Assembly (NCBI RefSeq): GCF_001411555.2
Contig: NC_049910.1
Location: 33,395,250-33,459,249 of the forward strand
Length of the DNA: 64,000 nucleotides
Source of the DNA: Juglans regia
Lineage: Eukaryota > Streptophyta > Magnoliopsida > Fagales > Juglandaceae
Direction of reading: 5' to 3'
Both the position numbers and the translations under genes were made by a program. Shown one piece after another: positions 1 through 10,918 of the stretch (position 1 is the stretch's first letter; each line of letters begins with the position of its first letter). The notes beneath the pieces are model-generated. The model was given only the letters and a program-made list of their open reading frames with translations, made no database searches and was not told the DNA's origin.

Positions 1-860
1 AGACATAGTAGTTTTATATCCTATTATGTAGGAACTATATAAGAAATGTTGATATATGCTGTTGCATAATGTGTATACTACCATACACATATCATGTCAC
101 CATTGCAAAATTAATATATATATATATATAATATAGATATAATATATATTACTAATAAGTAACTTATGTAGATATACAATAAATGGTTATTAGGGATAAG
201 AGAAAATATATTTGCATCGTGAATTGTGCAACTGTCACGTAATCGCTTTAAAAAAAGTAAATAAAATATGAGATCCATGTGAAAAAAATTAATTTTTTAG
301 TAATAGATTCTACTCTTTTTCAAAACGATTACGTGACATTTATGTAGTTTATGATTGTATGTAGAATTACTCAATGTGATAAATATTGATCAGTTACGTA
401 TTGTAATCTTATAATTTAATAAGAGAAATGATATTTGTAATTTTTAAGTACACAAATCTCGCGTAAATTTATATATTAGTATTACAAATTTCATAAAGTT
501 TAAGATTGTTTTTAGTAATTTAGTAATTTTAATTATTAAATTTTATTTAAAATAAATAAAAAATATTTTAAAAAAATCCAAACAAAACTTGAAAAATAAC
601 TCGAAAGTCGGCTTCGCTCGTAAACTCCCAAACTCGAGCTCGAATTATTTATATCAAAGTTGATTCGATAATCCAAGAGATCAACTCAGCTCGAATCAGT
701 ATCAGCACTGCAATCATGTCATCCATATATTATGCGTAAATGCACTTACAATTACTCTAATGACTTGTAAAAGAATAAAATTAATTGGAAAAAGGAGAAG
801 GAAAGAAAGGTCAATTCCGGGAATTCGCTTTCTGGCTCTGCGAATTCTGAATGGCGGTTT
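1..860. other. AT-rich intergenic DNA upstream of the EBF gene
   Basis: No reading frame in this stretch looks like a protein I know. It is very AT-rich, with a (TA)n run near 112-130 and a small foldback at 233-338. The part nearest the gene (about 700-860) may belong to the promoter of the EBF gene. Confidence 0.6.
233..338. repeat. Small foldback repeat (MITE-like)
   Basis: TGTCACGTAATCG at 233-245 is repeated in inverted orientation as CGATTACGTGACA at 326-338, with an AT-rich loop between. The size and structure suggest a MITE remnant. The true ends and target duplication are not clear. Confidence 0.5.
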
Positions 861-891
861 GACTTGGGGCCTGAGAGCGGTTTGGGAAGGA

Positions 892-899
892 AGATACAT
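892..899 (-). promoter_or_regulatory. Candidate EIN3-binding site 1 (AGATACAT)
   Basis: AGATACAT is the reverse complement of ATGTATCT, which fits the published EIN3/TEIL consensus AYGWAYCT. It lies about 90 bp upstream of a TATA-like stretch at 981-990 and 326 bp before the EBF start codon. EIN3 is known to bind the EBF2 promoter in Arabidopsis, so its position fits feedback control. The motif is short and could occur by chance. Confidence 0.45.
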
Positions 900-932
900 T
901 GCACTTTGCATGTAAACAAAAAGGCAATATTA

Positions 933-940
933 ATGTACCT
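933..940 (+). promoter_or_regulatory. Candidate EIN3-binding site 2 (ATGTACCT)
   Basis: ATGTACCT is a perfect match to AYGWAYCT in the sense orientation. It sits 33 bp after site 1 and about 40 bp before the TATA-like stretch at 981-990. Two opposed matches this near a core promoter of an EBF gene support a real ethylene-response feedback element. Confidence 0.5.
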
Positions 941-980
941 GATGAGTCTCATGTGACAACTTTTTTTCCCCACTTTCCAA

Positions 981-990
981 TATATATATT
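981..990 (+). promoter_or_regulatory. TATA-like element of the EBF gene
   Basis: TATATATATT lies about 237 bp before the EBF start codon, which would place transcription start near 1010-1030. This is a guess from sequence alone. Confidence 0.4.
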
Positions 991-1101
991 GGCTTTTTGC
1001 CGTTGTATGAGTGAATTATATACAGATACACGCACATACATTTGAGTCCCAAGACTCCTTCTGTCTTTCTCCTTTTTTTTCCCTACTTGTTAGGGTTTCA
1101 A

Positions 1102-2193
1102 ATGCTCTTCAGCCTTGTTTTTGTATCACTAGTTGTGTTTCTTTTTGGTCTGAGTATTGGGTTTTGCTCTGAGGCTCGGTTTGGATTTGGATTCCTGGGG
1201 ATTGAAAGTGTTTGCTCATGTCTACCCTCGTCAATTACCGTGGTAAGTTTTTCTGGGTCTTTGATTTTTCTTTTCTTTTGCTTCTTTGGTTGATTAGTTC
1301 TTGGCGGATTTGGCTTTACGGGTATTCTTTATTTTTGTTTGATATTAATGGGTAAGGGTTGGTTTCTGACATAGCTTGAGATCTTGACTATATCTTTGAT
1401 CTGGGAATGGTTTGGATCATTAACCGACTAGGAGACAAAAATTGTTTGGATGTATAATTAAGAGTTGAAGCCTAAAATCTTGGTTGATTGGTTGTATTTC
1501 GTGTTATGTTTAAACTCACTTCATCTTTTGGACCTTTGGGGAGTCTGTTTTTGAGAAATGATTCGTTCTTTTTTTTTTTTTTCTTTTTTAGAAATGTTTC
1601 TTTCTCCCACCGGCACAAGTAGGAGACGTTTAGGTAAATCAAGATCGATGTTTTCTTATAGAAAACTTAAACAGCTATGATAGATTGCGCTTGAGTTAAA
1701 TGGTAGATCCTAATTCAATTATTTTTGGAAAAAAATCGCGGATATCATATTTTTCTTAGTAAGGGAAGCTTAGATCTTCTTTTAGTAATAGCATGGAAGA
1801 AATCGTTTAGCAGGGAAATCGCTAGATTTTCTTAGTTATAAACAATTTTGTGTGCTTGATCCAAAAGGGGGACAGTTTTAGCTGATATCAGTTTTTTCAC
1901 TGGGTTTTCAGGTGAAGATGAATTCTGTCCTGGGGGCTCTTTTTACTCAAATCCTGTGGATTTGGGTCGCTTGTTCTCAATTGGTCCCCATGTGGACATG
2001 TACTGCCCTCCTAGCAAGCGGGCTCGGATTGGTACCCCATTCGACTTTGGAGGAAATGAGTTTGAGCAGGATAAGAAACCTTCCATTGAAGTTCTTCCTG
2101 AGGAATGTCTATTTGAGATATTCAGACGCCTCCCCGAAGGCAAAGAAAGGAGCTCCTGTGCTTGCGTCTCCAAGCGTTGGCTTATGCTTCTGA
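1102..2193 (+). other. Long upstream ORF overlapping the EBF coding region
   Basis: An ATG at 1102-1104 opens a frame that passes the main start, crosses the same splice (1242/1912) in phase 0, and ends at a stop at 2191-2193. In the spliced mRNA it would be 140 codons, out of frame with EBF. The encoded product is hydrophobic and I recognise no domain. It would matter only if transcription starts before 1102, which the TATA position suggests. It may dampen translation of EBF, or be ignored through leaky scanning. Confidence 0.35.
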
Positions 2194-3821
2194 GTAACAT
2201 CCGTAAGGCTGAAAATTGCAAGGAGGTGTCTGCTTCTAATGAGGTTGATATGGTCACTAGTGGTGAAGATCAAGATCTTGAAAGTGATGGTTACCTTAGC
2301 AGGTGTTTGGACGGGAAGAAAGCTACTGATATAAGACTTGCAGCAATTGCAGTTGGAACCAGGGGCCGTGGGGGGCTAGGAAAGCTGTCCATCCGAGGAA
2401 ACAATTCTCCTCGTGGAGTCACTGATCTTGGCCTCTCTGCTGTTGCCCACGGTTGCCCTTCTCTCAAGGTTCTTTCTTTGTGGAATACTTTTTCTGTAGG
2501 GGATGATGGCCTATCTGAGATTGCTAGAGGATGTCATTTGTTGGAGAAGCTTGACCTTTGCCACTGTCCCTCAATATCTAACAAGGGGTTGATTGCAATT
2601 GCAGAGAACTGCCCTAATTTGATTGCGTTGAATATCGAATCATGTTCAAATATTGGGAATGAGGGCTTGCAAGCTGTTGGAAGGTTTTGCACCAAGCTGC
2701 AGTCTGTCTCTGTCAAAGACTGCCCCCTTGTTAGGGATCATGGAATATCAAGTCTCTTGTCATCAGCTCTTGTGCTATCAAAGGTAAAGCTGCAGTCCTT
2801 GAACATCACAGATTTCTCCCTTGCCGTTATTGGGCACTATGGCCAAGCCATTACAAATCTAGTCCTTGGTGGTCTACAAAATGTGAGTGAGAAGGGCTTT
2901 TGGGTCATGGGTATTGCTCAGGGTCTACAAAAACTGGCATCTTTGTCAGTTACTTCTTGTCGGGGGGTGACAGATGTGAGTCTTGAAGCCATTGGCAAGG
3001 GATGCATCAACCTGAAGCAGATGTGCCTTCGCAAATGCTGCTTTGTATCCAACGATGGGTTGGTAGCTTTTGCTAAAGCTGCAGGATCACTGGAGAGCCT
3101 GCAGTTGGAAGAGTGTAACAGGGTCTCCCAACTAGGGGTTATTGGCGCCCTCTCAAACTGTGGAACCAAGTTGAAGTCTCTTACCCTAGTGAAGTGCTTG
3201 GGAATTAGGGATGTGCCTATGGGGTTTCCTGTACCCTCTCCCTGCACATCTCTTCGATCCTTGTCCATTCGAAATTGCCCTGGGTTTGGTAGTGCTAGTC
3301 TGGCCATGGTGGGTAAATTGTGCCCTGGGATTCAGCACGTAGACCTGACTGGGCTTCATGGAATAACAGATTCTGGGCTTCTCCCTCTTCTAGAGAGCTG
3401 CGATGCAGGACTTGTCAAGGTGATAGTTAGCAGCTGCTTGAATTTGACAGATGAAGTAATTTTGGCCTTGACTAGGCTACATGGGGGAACCCTTGAACTG
3501 CTGAATCTTGATGGATGCAGGAAGATTACTGATGCGAGCTTGGTGGCAATTGCTGACAATTGCCTGTTACTCAATGATCTAGATGTCTCAAAGTGTGCAA
3601 TCACTGATTGTGGCATCGAAGTGCTTTCTTGTGCAGAGCAGCTCAATTTGCAGGTCCTTTCATTGTCGGGATGTTCTGAAGTGTCAAACAAGAGCATGCC
3701 CTTCTTGGAGAAACTGGGGAAGACCCTGATGGGGCTGAATCTTCAACACTGCAATTCAATCAGCAGTGGCACCATTGAACTGCTTGTGGAGAGCTTGTGG
3801 AGATGCGATATTCTCTCTTAA
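1218..3821 (+). CDS. EBF1: EIN3-binding F-box protein (EBF1/EBF2 type)
   Basis: Two exons: 1218-1242 and 1912-3821, with a 669-bp intron (CGTG|GTAAGT ... TTTTCAG|GTG). Together they encode 644 aa, close to the about 630 aa of Arabidopsis EBF1/2. The N-terminus reads MSTLVNYRGEDEFCPGG and is followed by CPPSKRAR, both typical of EBFs; without the short first exon the frame has no ATG start. An F-box lies at about residues 66-105 (EVLPEECLFEIFRRLPEG), and the rest is a run of leucine-rich repeats with the cysteine-containing LxxLxLxxCxxI pattern up to the C-terminus. EBFs are the substrate receptors of SCF ubiquitin ligases that target EIN3/EIL factors in the nucleus, so they switch off ethylene responses. 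Whether it is EBF1 or EBF2 cannot be told here. The frame is intact. Confidence 0.95.
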
Positions 3822-4660
3822 TCGGGGATGGAGCATATGCATGTTTGGACCTTAGAGGTGGATATAGAATAGGATTAGGAAATCCAAGAACTTGACGGAT
3901 GGTAGATGCATAAAGCTTGTACACTCAACTCACACGGGTAGCAGCATTCAGCATACGTTTTTAGCCGACAGCAGTGGGGTTCCGGTAGCTTAGTGGCTTG
4001 GTTATTTTTCAGGGGACCATGGCGGATCACTTGTTGGTCCATTTTTTGCAGGCTTTCCTGACAATGGAAAGCTTGTTTCACATATTTAGCTTACCATTGA
4101 AGGGAGGCTGCTGCTTTTATGGCCGTGGTTCCCCGAGAATACAGTTACCAAGTCCTGCTTTAAGGGTGTACCCACTGGCTCCTGGTTTTGTTTTGCTGGA
4201 TGTTGAAGGCCCAGTGTTTTTGCTTGTTCACTCGTCTTTGATAGTGCTAAGCTTTTCAATATTTCCAGTCTCACAAAGTCTGTTGTCAGATTCAGTCAAT
4301 GTTAGTTTGTCGAGTCTTTTAAGGTTCCTGCACATGTTTGGGATCCTTGTTTTCTCCCTTTCATTAGCGTGTGGTTGCTTTGGGCTGGTTCTAAGTATGG
4401 GTAGACTTAGGACTAATGGACTGAAGTGGTGGTGGCAGAGTTCATATCTGGTCTGCCGTGACAACCTTGTTTTTTTTTTTTCACTTCACACTTCTGTCCT
4501 TAGTTTTCAGGTTCATCCTGCTTGTATATTGTACTTTGCAACTTCTATGTGTTTCTTTCTCTCTCTAAGCTTGCAATTACTGCGTTGTTACAATTATTAT
4601 TTGCTACGCAATTACTACGTTATCTGCCATTAGCAATATAGCATATCTCTAAACATCTGC
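3822..4660 (+). promoter_or_regulatory. Long U-rich 3' UTR of the EBF gene
   Basis: The 800 bases after the EBF stop are rich in T runs: TTTTT near 3957 and 3991, TTTTTT near 4043, GTTTTGTTTTG near 4186, and a run of about 13 T at 4470-4482. A 211-codon frame (3998-4633) spans it but codes mainly for hydrophobic residues and has no recognisable domain, so I treat it as UTR. In Arabidopsis the EBF1/2 3' UTR carries poly-U motifs through which EIN2 represses EBF translation; the T runs fit that. The 3' end of the transcript is not precisely defined. Confidence 0.55.
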
Positions 4661-5828
4661 TGCTATCAGAACACAGCATCTCGCATCCTACTTATGAGAG
4701 ATGAACACGTTTGACTGTTGCTTGGAGTGAACCCACTGTTTTTTGTCTGAAATCATTACATTAGGGTCAAAAAATCTGAGAACTTGATGACAGATTTTTG
4801 GGGATATCTCATGACTGCCAATAGGATGCTCTTCTGTGGATTAATGTTTGGTTTGAACAGCGAGTTGACGTGAGGAAGATAAATTAAGATAAAAATTAAA
4901 TAAAATATTATTAATTAATATTATTATTTTTATTATAAAATTAAAAAAAATTAAATTATTTATTATATTTTATATAAAAAAATAAAAAAATTCTAATGAA
5001 TAGAAATCAAAATTCTAATTCAAGAGGACCAAAAACATCTTACCTCAATTTTAATAACTAATAAATATAGTTTCAATGTGCTCTACAAATTCTCAAATCC
5101 CAATGAGACACCTTTAATATCTCAATTGTCTGGATAAAATCTCTATTTTTATTTTTATTTAAAAAAAAACACTTGTCTGAGGTGCTGTGCAGCGTGTCGG
5201 TGTTCGAGTACTGGTATATAAATATTGAGTGGGATCACTATGCTGTCTCATTCTTACGTTTGGCATATCATCTAGTGGTTTTTTTTTTTGTTTATATTTT
5301 TTAAATATATTTAAATATTTTTAAAAAATAAAAATAAAAATTAATATATTTAAAATGTTTTAATTATTAAGTAAAAAACAATAATTTTTAATCAGCAGTT
5401 AGATGGAACGATCAAAATGTAGAGATGAAATAATTTTATTCATAAATATTTAATTTTATTAAAGAGAAAAAGTGATGCATGAAATAATTCAGTAGTGGTA
5501 GGGTAGTAGCTGGGCCTTGGCTCTACCTTTCATATCATTAATAATAACATCACCTTCCTCAGCCTACCTCCATGTGCTTCTTCTGATTTCTGAGGCCGAC
5601 CTGGTACAGATCCAGGCTCTTTGCGTGTCAACCCCTCCCTTTTTCTTTTTTTCCAAAGAATATTATAAGATATTCCACAAAATGCAAACCAGCTTTCTTT
5701 GCATGTCACTAATCTCTGCTGTACATGCTTATATTTGTTAGATGTATATAACTTAATATGTGTGAAATATCTTATAATAGGGTTCTTTTAGGTATTGGTT
5801 GGGTTGATGTCCAATGACTCAAAGAAGA
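4661..5828. other. Intergenic DNA after EBF, with an AT-rich MITE-like patch
   Basis: No credible gene. About 4865-5010 is an AT-rich patch whose wording (AATTAAATTATTTATTATAT and similar) recurs in the MITE at 28786-28985, so it is probably a decayed copy. 5280-5400 is another AT-rich stretch. A 74-codon frame at 5517-5741 has no recognisable domain. Confidence 0.5.
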
Positions 5829-6173
5829 GTTTAAGGTTATGTTTGGTTGCAAGATTTAGTTGAGATTAATTCAGTTCAGTTTAATTTTAAGTTGAGTGTA
5901 ACATTCAAATACCCAATTCTCAAATTACTAAACTCATTTCAACTCAAAACTTCCTTACACTTAGGATCTACAATTTTTTTTAACTCAACATATTTTTATA
6001 TGTTAGACTCGTAATCTTTTTCAATTTTTCATAAATAGTACTAAACTCATCTTAACATCTAAATACATCTAAATTTATTTTAAGTAGACTCCACATAACT
6101 CATTACTATTCACAAAAAATCAGCTCAACTTAACTTAGCTTAACTCAACTTATCATCCCAACGTAACCTAAAC
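5829..6173. mobile_element. MITE-like element with imperfect inverted ends
   Basis: The left end (GTTTAAGGTTATGTTTGG) is matched by the inverted right end (GGTTTAGGTTACGTTGGG when read on the other strand). Inside are opposed GTTGAG and CTCAAC words and no coding sequence. The length of about 345 bp suits a MITE. The superfamily is not certain. Confidence 0.55.
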
Positions 6174-6727
6174 CAACCCTTTAGATGAACTGTTTTCTTT
6201 TTTTTTTTTTTGCAAAAAACAATTGATGAAATAATTCTGGTCTTAGAATAGGGTTTTAAAAATTAAGTAAAGATAGGGAACTGGGTAGGGAAGTATCCCC
6301 TACATGGAGCATATGTGAGAACCCTTGACTAGAAATGCATCTCCTCAATTAGTCAATGCAATAGTACTCGATCACTCAATTCCTTTTGACATTTTTACCT
6401 GACTACTTGAGCAACTTCTTCTTCTTCTTAGGGCACTGGCAATGGACTAGCCATTGCCAAGTCCAACTTTAATTTGCATCAGATTTTGGGATAAAATCCC
6501 TAGCATTGGACTCGGCAAAGACATTATTTTCTAATTTATGCTACAGTAATTTTAAGTCTCTCGCCAATGTTGGCGAGCTTCTGTAGCAAGATCAAAAGAG
6601 TATTTTAATGTTTTCCGCCCAACTGCCCCTTTCTTTTTCCCTCGTTTTCCATTTCCCTCGTGTTTTCCTCGTCCCTCATCTCTCGTCTTTCCCTCTTTCT
6701 CTCGCAATTTTTTTTCTACGTCGCCCC

Positions 6728-6930
6728 TCTTCTCTCCCTCGCTCCGTAGCTCATCTCTCCCTCTTCTCTCAGTCCACCATTTTTTTTTCTGAAACCTTTC
6801 TTCATCTTCTCTCCCTCGCTCCGTTGCTCGTCTCTCCCTCTTCTCTCAGTCCACGATTTTTTTTTTCTGAAACCCTTCTTCCTCTTCTCTCCCTCCATCC
6901 GTCGCTCGTCTCTCCCTCTTCTCAATCGAT
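6728..6930 (+). repeat. CT-rich tandem repeat, about 2.6 copies of 77-78 bp
   Basis: TCTTCTCTCCCTC begins copies at 6728, 6805 and 6883. Each contains CGTCTCTCCCTCTTCTC or a close variant, and the first two a T-run followed by CTGAAACC. It lies near the left end of the Harbinger element, where a CT-rich 5' leader would be expected. Confidence 0.75.
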
Positions 6931-7069
6931 TTTATCTTCGTTCCTGGGTCGATCTTCACGGTTGTGCAATTTCATCTCTCTCTATCGGCTTGGCTCAACA
7001 ACGCAGCAGCACTCTCTCTCGGTTTGGGTTGGTAAAACTACTGAAACTTTATTTGGGTAAGCTTTGTAT

Positions 7070-8149
7070 TGATTTGAGTATGAATTTGTGAATTTCTGAA
7101 ATGTGTATGGATTTGTTTGGGTAAGCTGGTTATACACAATTGCTGATTTTTCTGAAGTTTGTGCAATTAGTGTTGTTGATTTTTCTGAAATTTGTGTTGC
7201 TGAAATGGGTATCGCGTCCAGCCAGCCAACACCCCATGAGCTTGTATTTTTTTTTTCGGTTATTTTTTTTCTCTGTTAGCTAAATTTGCAACTTGGTTTT
7301 GTATTGTTTGCTATTATTGTTTTTGTGTTAATTAAGGGTTTTCTGTTAGCTAAATTTGCAACTTGTTAATTAAGACACTTGAAGTGAGATTTTCATTCGA
7401 AAATCTAGACTTGCTACTACATTCATCAGCAAATTGCAAATAAAAACACCAACATCTAGATAGGAATGGAAGTCAACAAAGAGTGCCTCTGTAACCATAC
7501 CTCCTGAACTCATTTCCAAACAATACTCTCACCCTCATCAAGAAATTCTTGGATAGTTTTACTTTATCCCATTGAAGTACTTTCATATTAATTAATTAAT
7601 TCACTCACGTTTGCATCATAAGCCAAATTGAAGTTTTATGTGATGACTCCAGTATTTTTATCATTGACATATGACCGAATTGTGGGGAGAAAATAAAGTC
7701 GAGAGGTTTTATGAAGAGAGGAGTTGAAGAGGAACTCTGTAAATTTCTTTTTGGTCAGACTACCTGGCATTATTGTCCACAGTTCTCTATATACAACTTT
7801 TAGCTGCTTGAAGCAACTACCTTGCTTTGCTCGATGTCACTGAACTTTCGCTTACTACAAAATCCTGAAGTATGTGCTCTTTAATCAAACATCTTCGGCA
7901 AGATAAAGTACCTATATGGAATTAATCATTCTAAATTTCTGTCTGTTGTTGCACTAGATGTTGATGACCTTGTTGTGACAGAGTGATAGGGAGGCAATAA
8001 TATTAACATAAAAAGGATTATCTCAGTAGGGGTGTTCAATTGGGCTGTTATTGTCTCCTTGCCAGCTAAATTTGGAAGTCGTGTCATGCTTGATAATTTT
8101 TTTTCACTAGTGAAGACCTACCAAAACAAGAACATATATGGATACATGC
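7070..8149. other. Non-coding interior of the Harbinger element
   Basis: This part should hold the transposase if the element were autonomous. I see no frame of useful length on either strand and no DDE-like motifs. It may be a long intron of ORF1, or replaced DNA. Confidence 0.5.
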
Positions 8150-9262
8150 ATCATTACAAGCACTCTGTCCAGAGGCTTTTGGCTAAAACAAATTGAAGTT
8201 TTTTCCCTATTAACTTGCTATCCAGAGGCCTCCTCATACTGCTGCAATAAATTTTGAATCTGAATATTATCTTAACGTGTAGCTCGACAAAATAAAATAC
8301 AATCATCAACAAAGAAAAGATTATTGAGAAGTGGGAAACCCCTACACAACTGGATCCCCCCATAAACAAGCATCATTTTTTGCCTTCTTTTGCTGAAATG
8401 GGTATCATGTTACACAAACTTATAAGCCTATAATCTCCAACCTTCTTTGGATTCTTCAATTTAGGAACCAAAATAATAAATGTATGATTTAAATCATTAG
8501 GTAATTGTCCATAATTCAAACTATGTAAAACATCAACAATAACTCCACCCACTAGATGAGGGTGCATTTGAGTCAACACAAAGGAATATTGTTGAAAGAA
8601 AAAAGGAAACATACCATGTGGTCCTAGGGAACTTATGAGGGTGCATTTGAGTCAACACAGTCCAGACTTCATTCGGGAAAATCAGCTTTGCAATTGGTGC
8701 AAATTTCTAACTGTGATAAATTTTACATAACAGTACCAATATGAATCCAGATGTCCAACTATCACATACAAAAACCAACCTTCCTGAGGGATTCTAGATT
8801 CAACAAGTACTCATGATAGACACTTCATGGGAAATGCCTCCCACAGAATCAGTGGCCAGCAGCTCCTACTTTACATAATGTATCTTACATAGAACTAATG
8901 AGATTTACATTGGAAAAGAAAGTGAAAATCTGCTCTTGAGTCCCATCATCCATTTTTCAAGTAAAAAACAACCAAAAAACTGAGGCCTAGATTGAAATAT
9001 ACTTAGTACATCAAAGGACAAAGTCATGGCATCCGTAACATGGCTTGCTATTGGATAATAAATCAGCCCCTTGGCCAAAATTAACAGAAGAGAAAACCTC
9101 TGTATTACGCCTCAAAATCTCAGCACACATCTCTCCATTGTCACACCAACAACCATCATCACTAATAATACTTGTAATTAGGTTTCATTTACATCTTTGC
9201 AAAGATTTCGACTGAAAATAATTACTGTTCAACAATTTTAACAACACTAATTGTAATCTTAA
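8150..9262 (-). mobile_element. Degenerate LINE (non-LTR retrotransposon) fragment
   Basis: Read on the minus strand, the following LINE pieces appear in order: a linker with SDDGCWCDNGE (about 9140), EVWTVLTQMHPH (about 8660), the reverse transcriptase words LNHTFIILVPKLKNPK and YRLISLCN (8420-8500), and after an internal deletion FFVDDCILFCRA (about 8300) and QNLLQQYEEASG. FVDD is the altered catalytic box. Frames are broken by stops and shifts, and the ends are missing, so it is dead. It was probably inserted into the Harbinger element. Confidence 0.8.
8554..8662 (-). repeat. Short direct duplication inside the LINE fragment
   Basis: ATGAGGGTGCATTTGAGTCA occurs at about 8557 and again at about 8636. 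It copies the LINE codons for VLTQMHPH, so it arose within the LINE. Confidence 0.7.
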
Positions 9263-9648
9263 AAGGGAAACAAAACATTTGCAAAGAGCATGCACATTGT
9301 ATCAGAATTTTAGACCTGGAGTTACATGGCTTGCTGTGGCACACGATTAGTGTGGTCATGAGTCAGTAGGAGAACTGTTTTCAAATGATCCCAATGCTTA
9401 CATGAATTAATTTATTTTTCTGTTATTGTTTTCTATCGCTTTGCTGTGTCTATGTGTATTTATGTGTCTATGTAGTAGGATATGTTTGTGGGTAATGGCT
9501 TGGACGCTACATATAACGTGTGTGGCTATCCCAATTGATGGTTTCTTTCAATGCCATTTGATCTCGGAAAACACCACATATATTATTGATTATCAAAATT
9601 AAGTGTTTTTTCTGACTCCACAACCAAAAACAGAGTTTTTTTTTAATG

Positions 9649-9760
9649 CAAAGTTGCTGTTTTTCTTTGCAAAACAGAACAAGAGACTCAATTTTTGTTG
9701 CTGTTTTGCATTGTTCTGTTTTGCAAAGTTGCTGTTTTTCTTTGCAAAACAGAACAAGAA
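9649..9760. repeat. Direct repeat of 38 bp, 73-bp spacing
   Basis: TGCAAAGTTGCTGTTTTTCT followed by TTGCAAAACAGAACAAGA occurs at 9649 and again at about 9722. It lies just before the start of the Harbinger ORF1 gene. No known function. Confidence 0.75.
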
Positions 9761-9868
9761 GTTGATTTTTCTACATATTTCTTTCCAAACCAGCTTATCC
9801 AAACAAATTGATGATGTAATATTTTTCTACATATTTCTAACTCCTTGAAAATGTAATATTTTTCAAGG

Positions 9869-10918
9869 ATGGGCACACAAATTGATGATGATCCCTTCTT
9901 CACCACTCTATTACAAAGTGGAGGAGAGGGTTGTAATAGCACCCCAATGCAACCTTCTAATGTTGTGCTCCAAGCAACATTCAATGACGGTGAAAAGAGG
10001 CAACCTCCAAAAAAAGTTCAAAGGGGTGCATCTTTCACTGCAGAGGAGGATAACCTCCTCGTCTCAGCTTGGCTCAACATTAGTATCGATGCAATAAAGG
10101 GTACTGATCAAAAGTCCACTCAAATGTGGGAAAGAATTTCAGAATTTTATCATGAATATAAAAAACAGAACAATGAGAACCGTTCTGTAGTTTCTTTGAT
10201 GAATCGGTGGTCCTCGATTCAGAAATGCACAAATAAGTTTTGTGCATTTTTAGCACAAGTAGAGTCATTGCATCCGAGTGGTGCAACGGAGCAAGATAAG
10301 GTATGTAACATTTTCCTTTAATTTTCACAAACATGTAGGACTGATTTATGAACTAACAATATTCCTATGTATTTGTAGATTGAGAAGGCAAAAATTATGT
10401 ATAAAGAGATAGAGAAGAGTAACTTCACAATGGAGCACTGTTGGTGTCTTCTGAGACACCAACAGAAATGGCAACAACACATCTCCACCCTTGGGACGAG
10501 GAGAAGGCCACAAGGTGAAGCTGCTCTTGACACGGTGGAGGAGAACATAGAGGTCTTTGCTGAGAGACCTCTAGGTAAAAAAACTGAGAAAGAAATGGAG
10601 AGGAAGCGGAAGTCGATGGAAGGCAAAGAGTCTGAGATCAGCATTTCCTTAGCTAAAATGACCGAGGATAGAGCCACGACCATGGAAGAGTGGAGAAATG
10701 CTCAACTCAAGGCAGACGAAAAAAGTGAGAAAATATTTGAACTAAAGAAGAAGAAGTTTGAACTAGAGAAGAAGAAATTTGAAAGCAAGATGATGATGCT
10801 AGATCTACGTGGCATGAATGCCATGCAACAAGAATATTTTCATAATATTCAAGTTGCAATTTTTGAGAATTCGAAGTCTCATTCCGGAGGTAGATCTAAC
10901 TCTCCTTCGACACCTTAA
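9869..10918 (+). CDS. Harbinger ORF1: SANT/Myb-like protein with NAM-associated C-terminal domain
   Basis: Two exons, 9869-10300 and 10379-10918, separated by a 78-bp intron (GATAAG|GTATGT ... TTTGTAG|ATT) in phase 0, give 323 aa. Residues about 50-115 form a trihelix/SANT-like region (ASFTAEEDNLLVSAW, MWERISEFYHEYK, SLMNRWSSIQK). Residues about 150-170 hold EKSNFTMEHCWCLLRHQQKW, a hallmark of the NAM-associated C-terminal family often annotated as 'glutathione S-transferase T3-like'. A lysine/glutamate-rich coiled coil follows (about 240-285). In PIF/Harbinger elements such proteins help the transposase reach and bind the ends. The frame is intact, but no transposase is seen, so it may act in trans or be idle. 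A host-gene role is less likely, as it lies inside the element's inverted repeats. Confidence 0.85.

Noticed and set aside
3998..4633. 211-codon frame after the EBF stop
   Set aside because: It is U-rich, hydrophobic and without a domain, and lies where the EBF 3' UTR should be.
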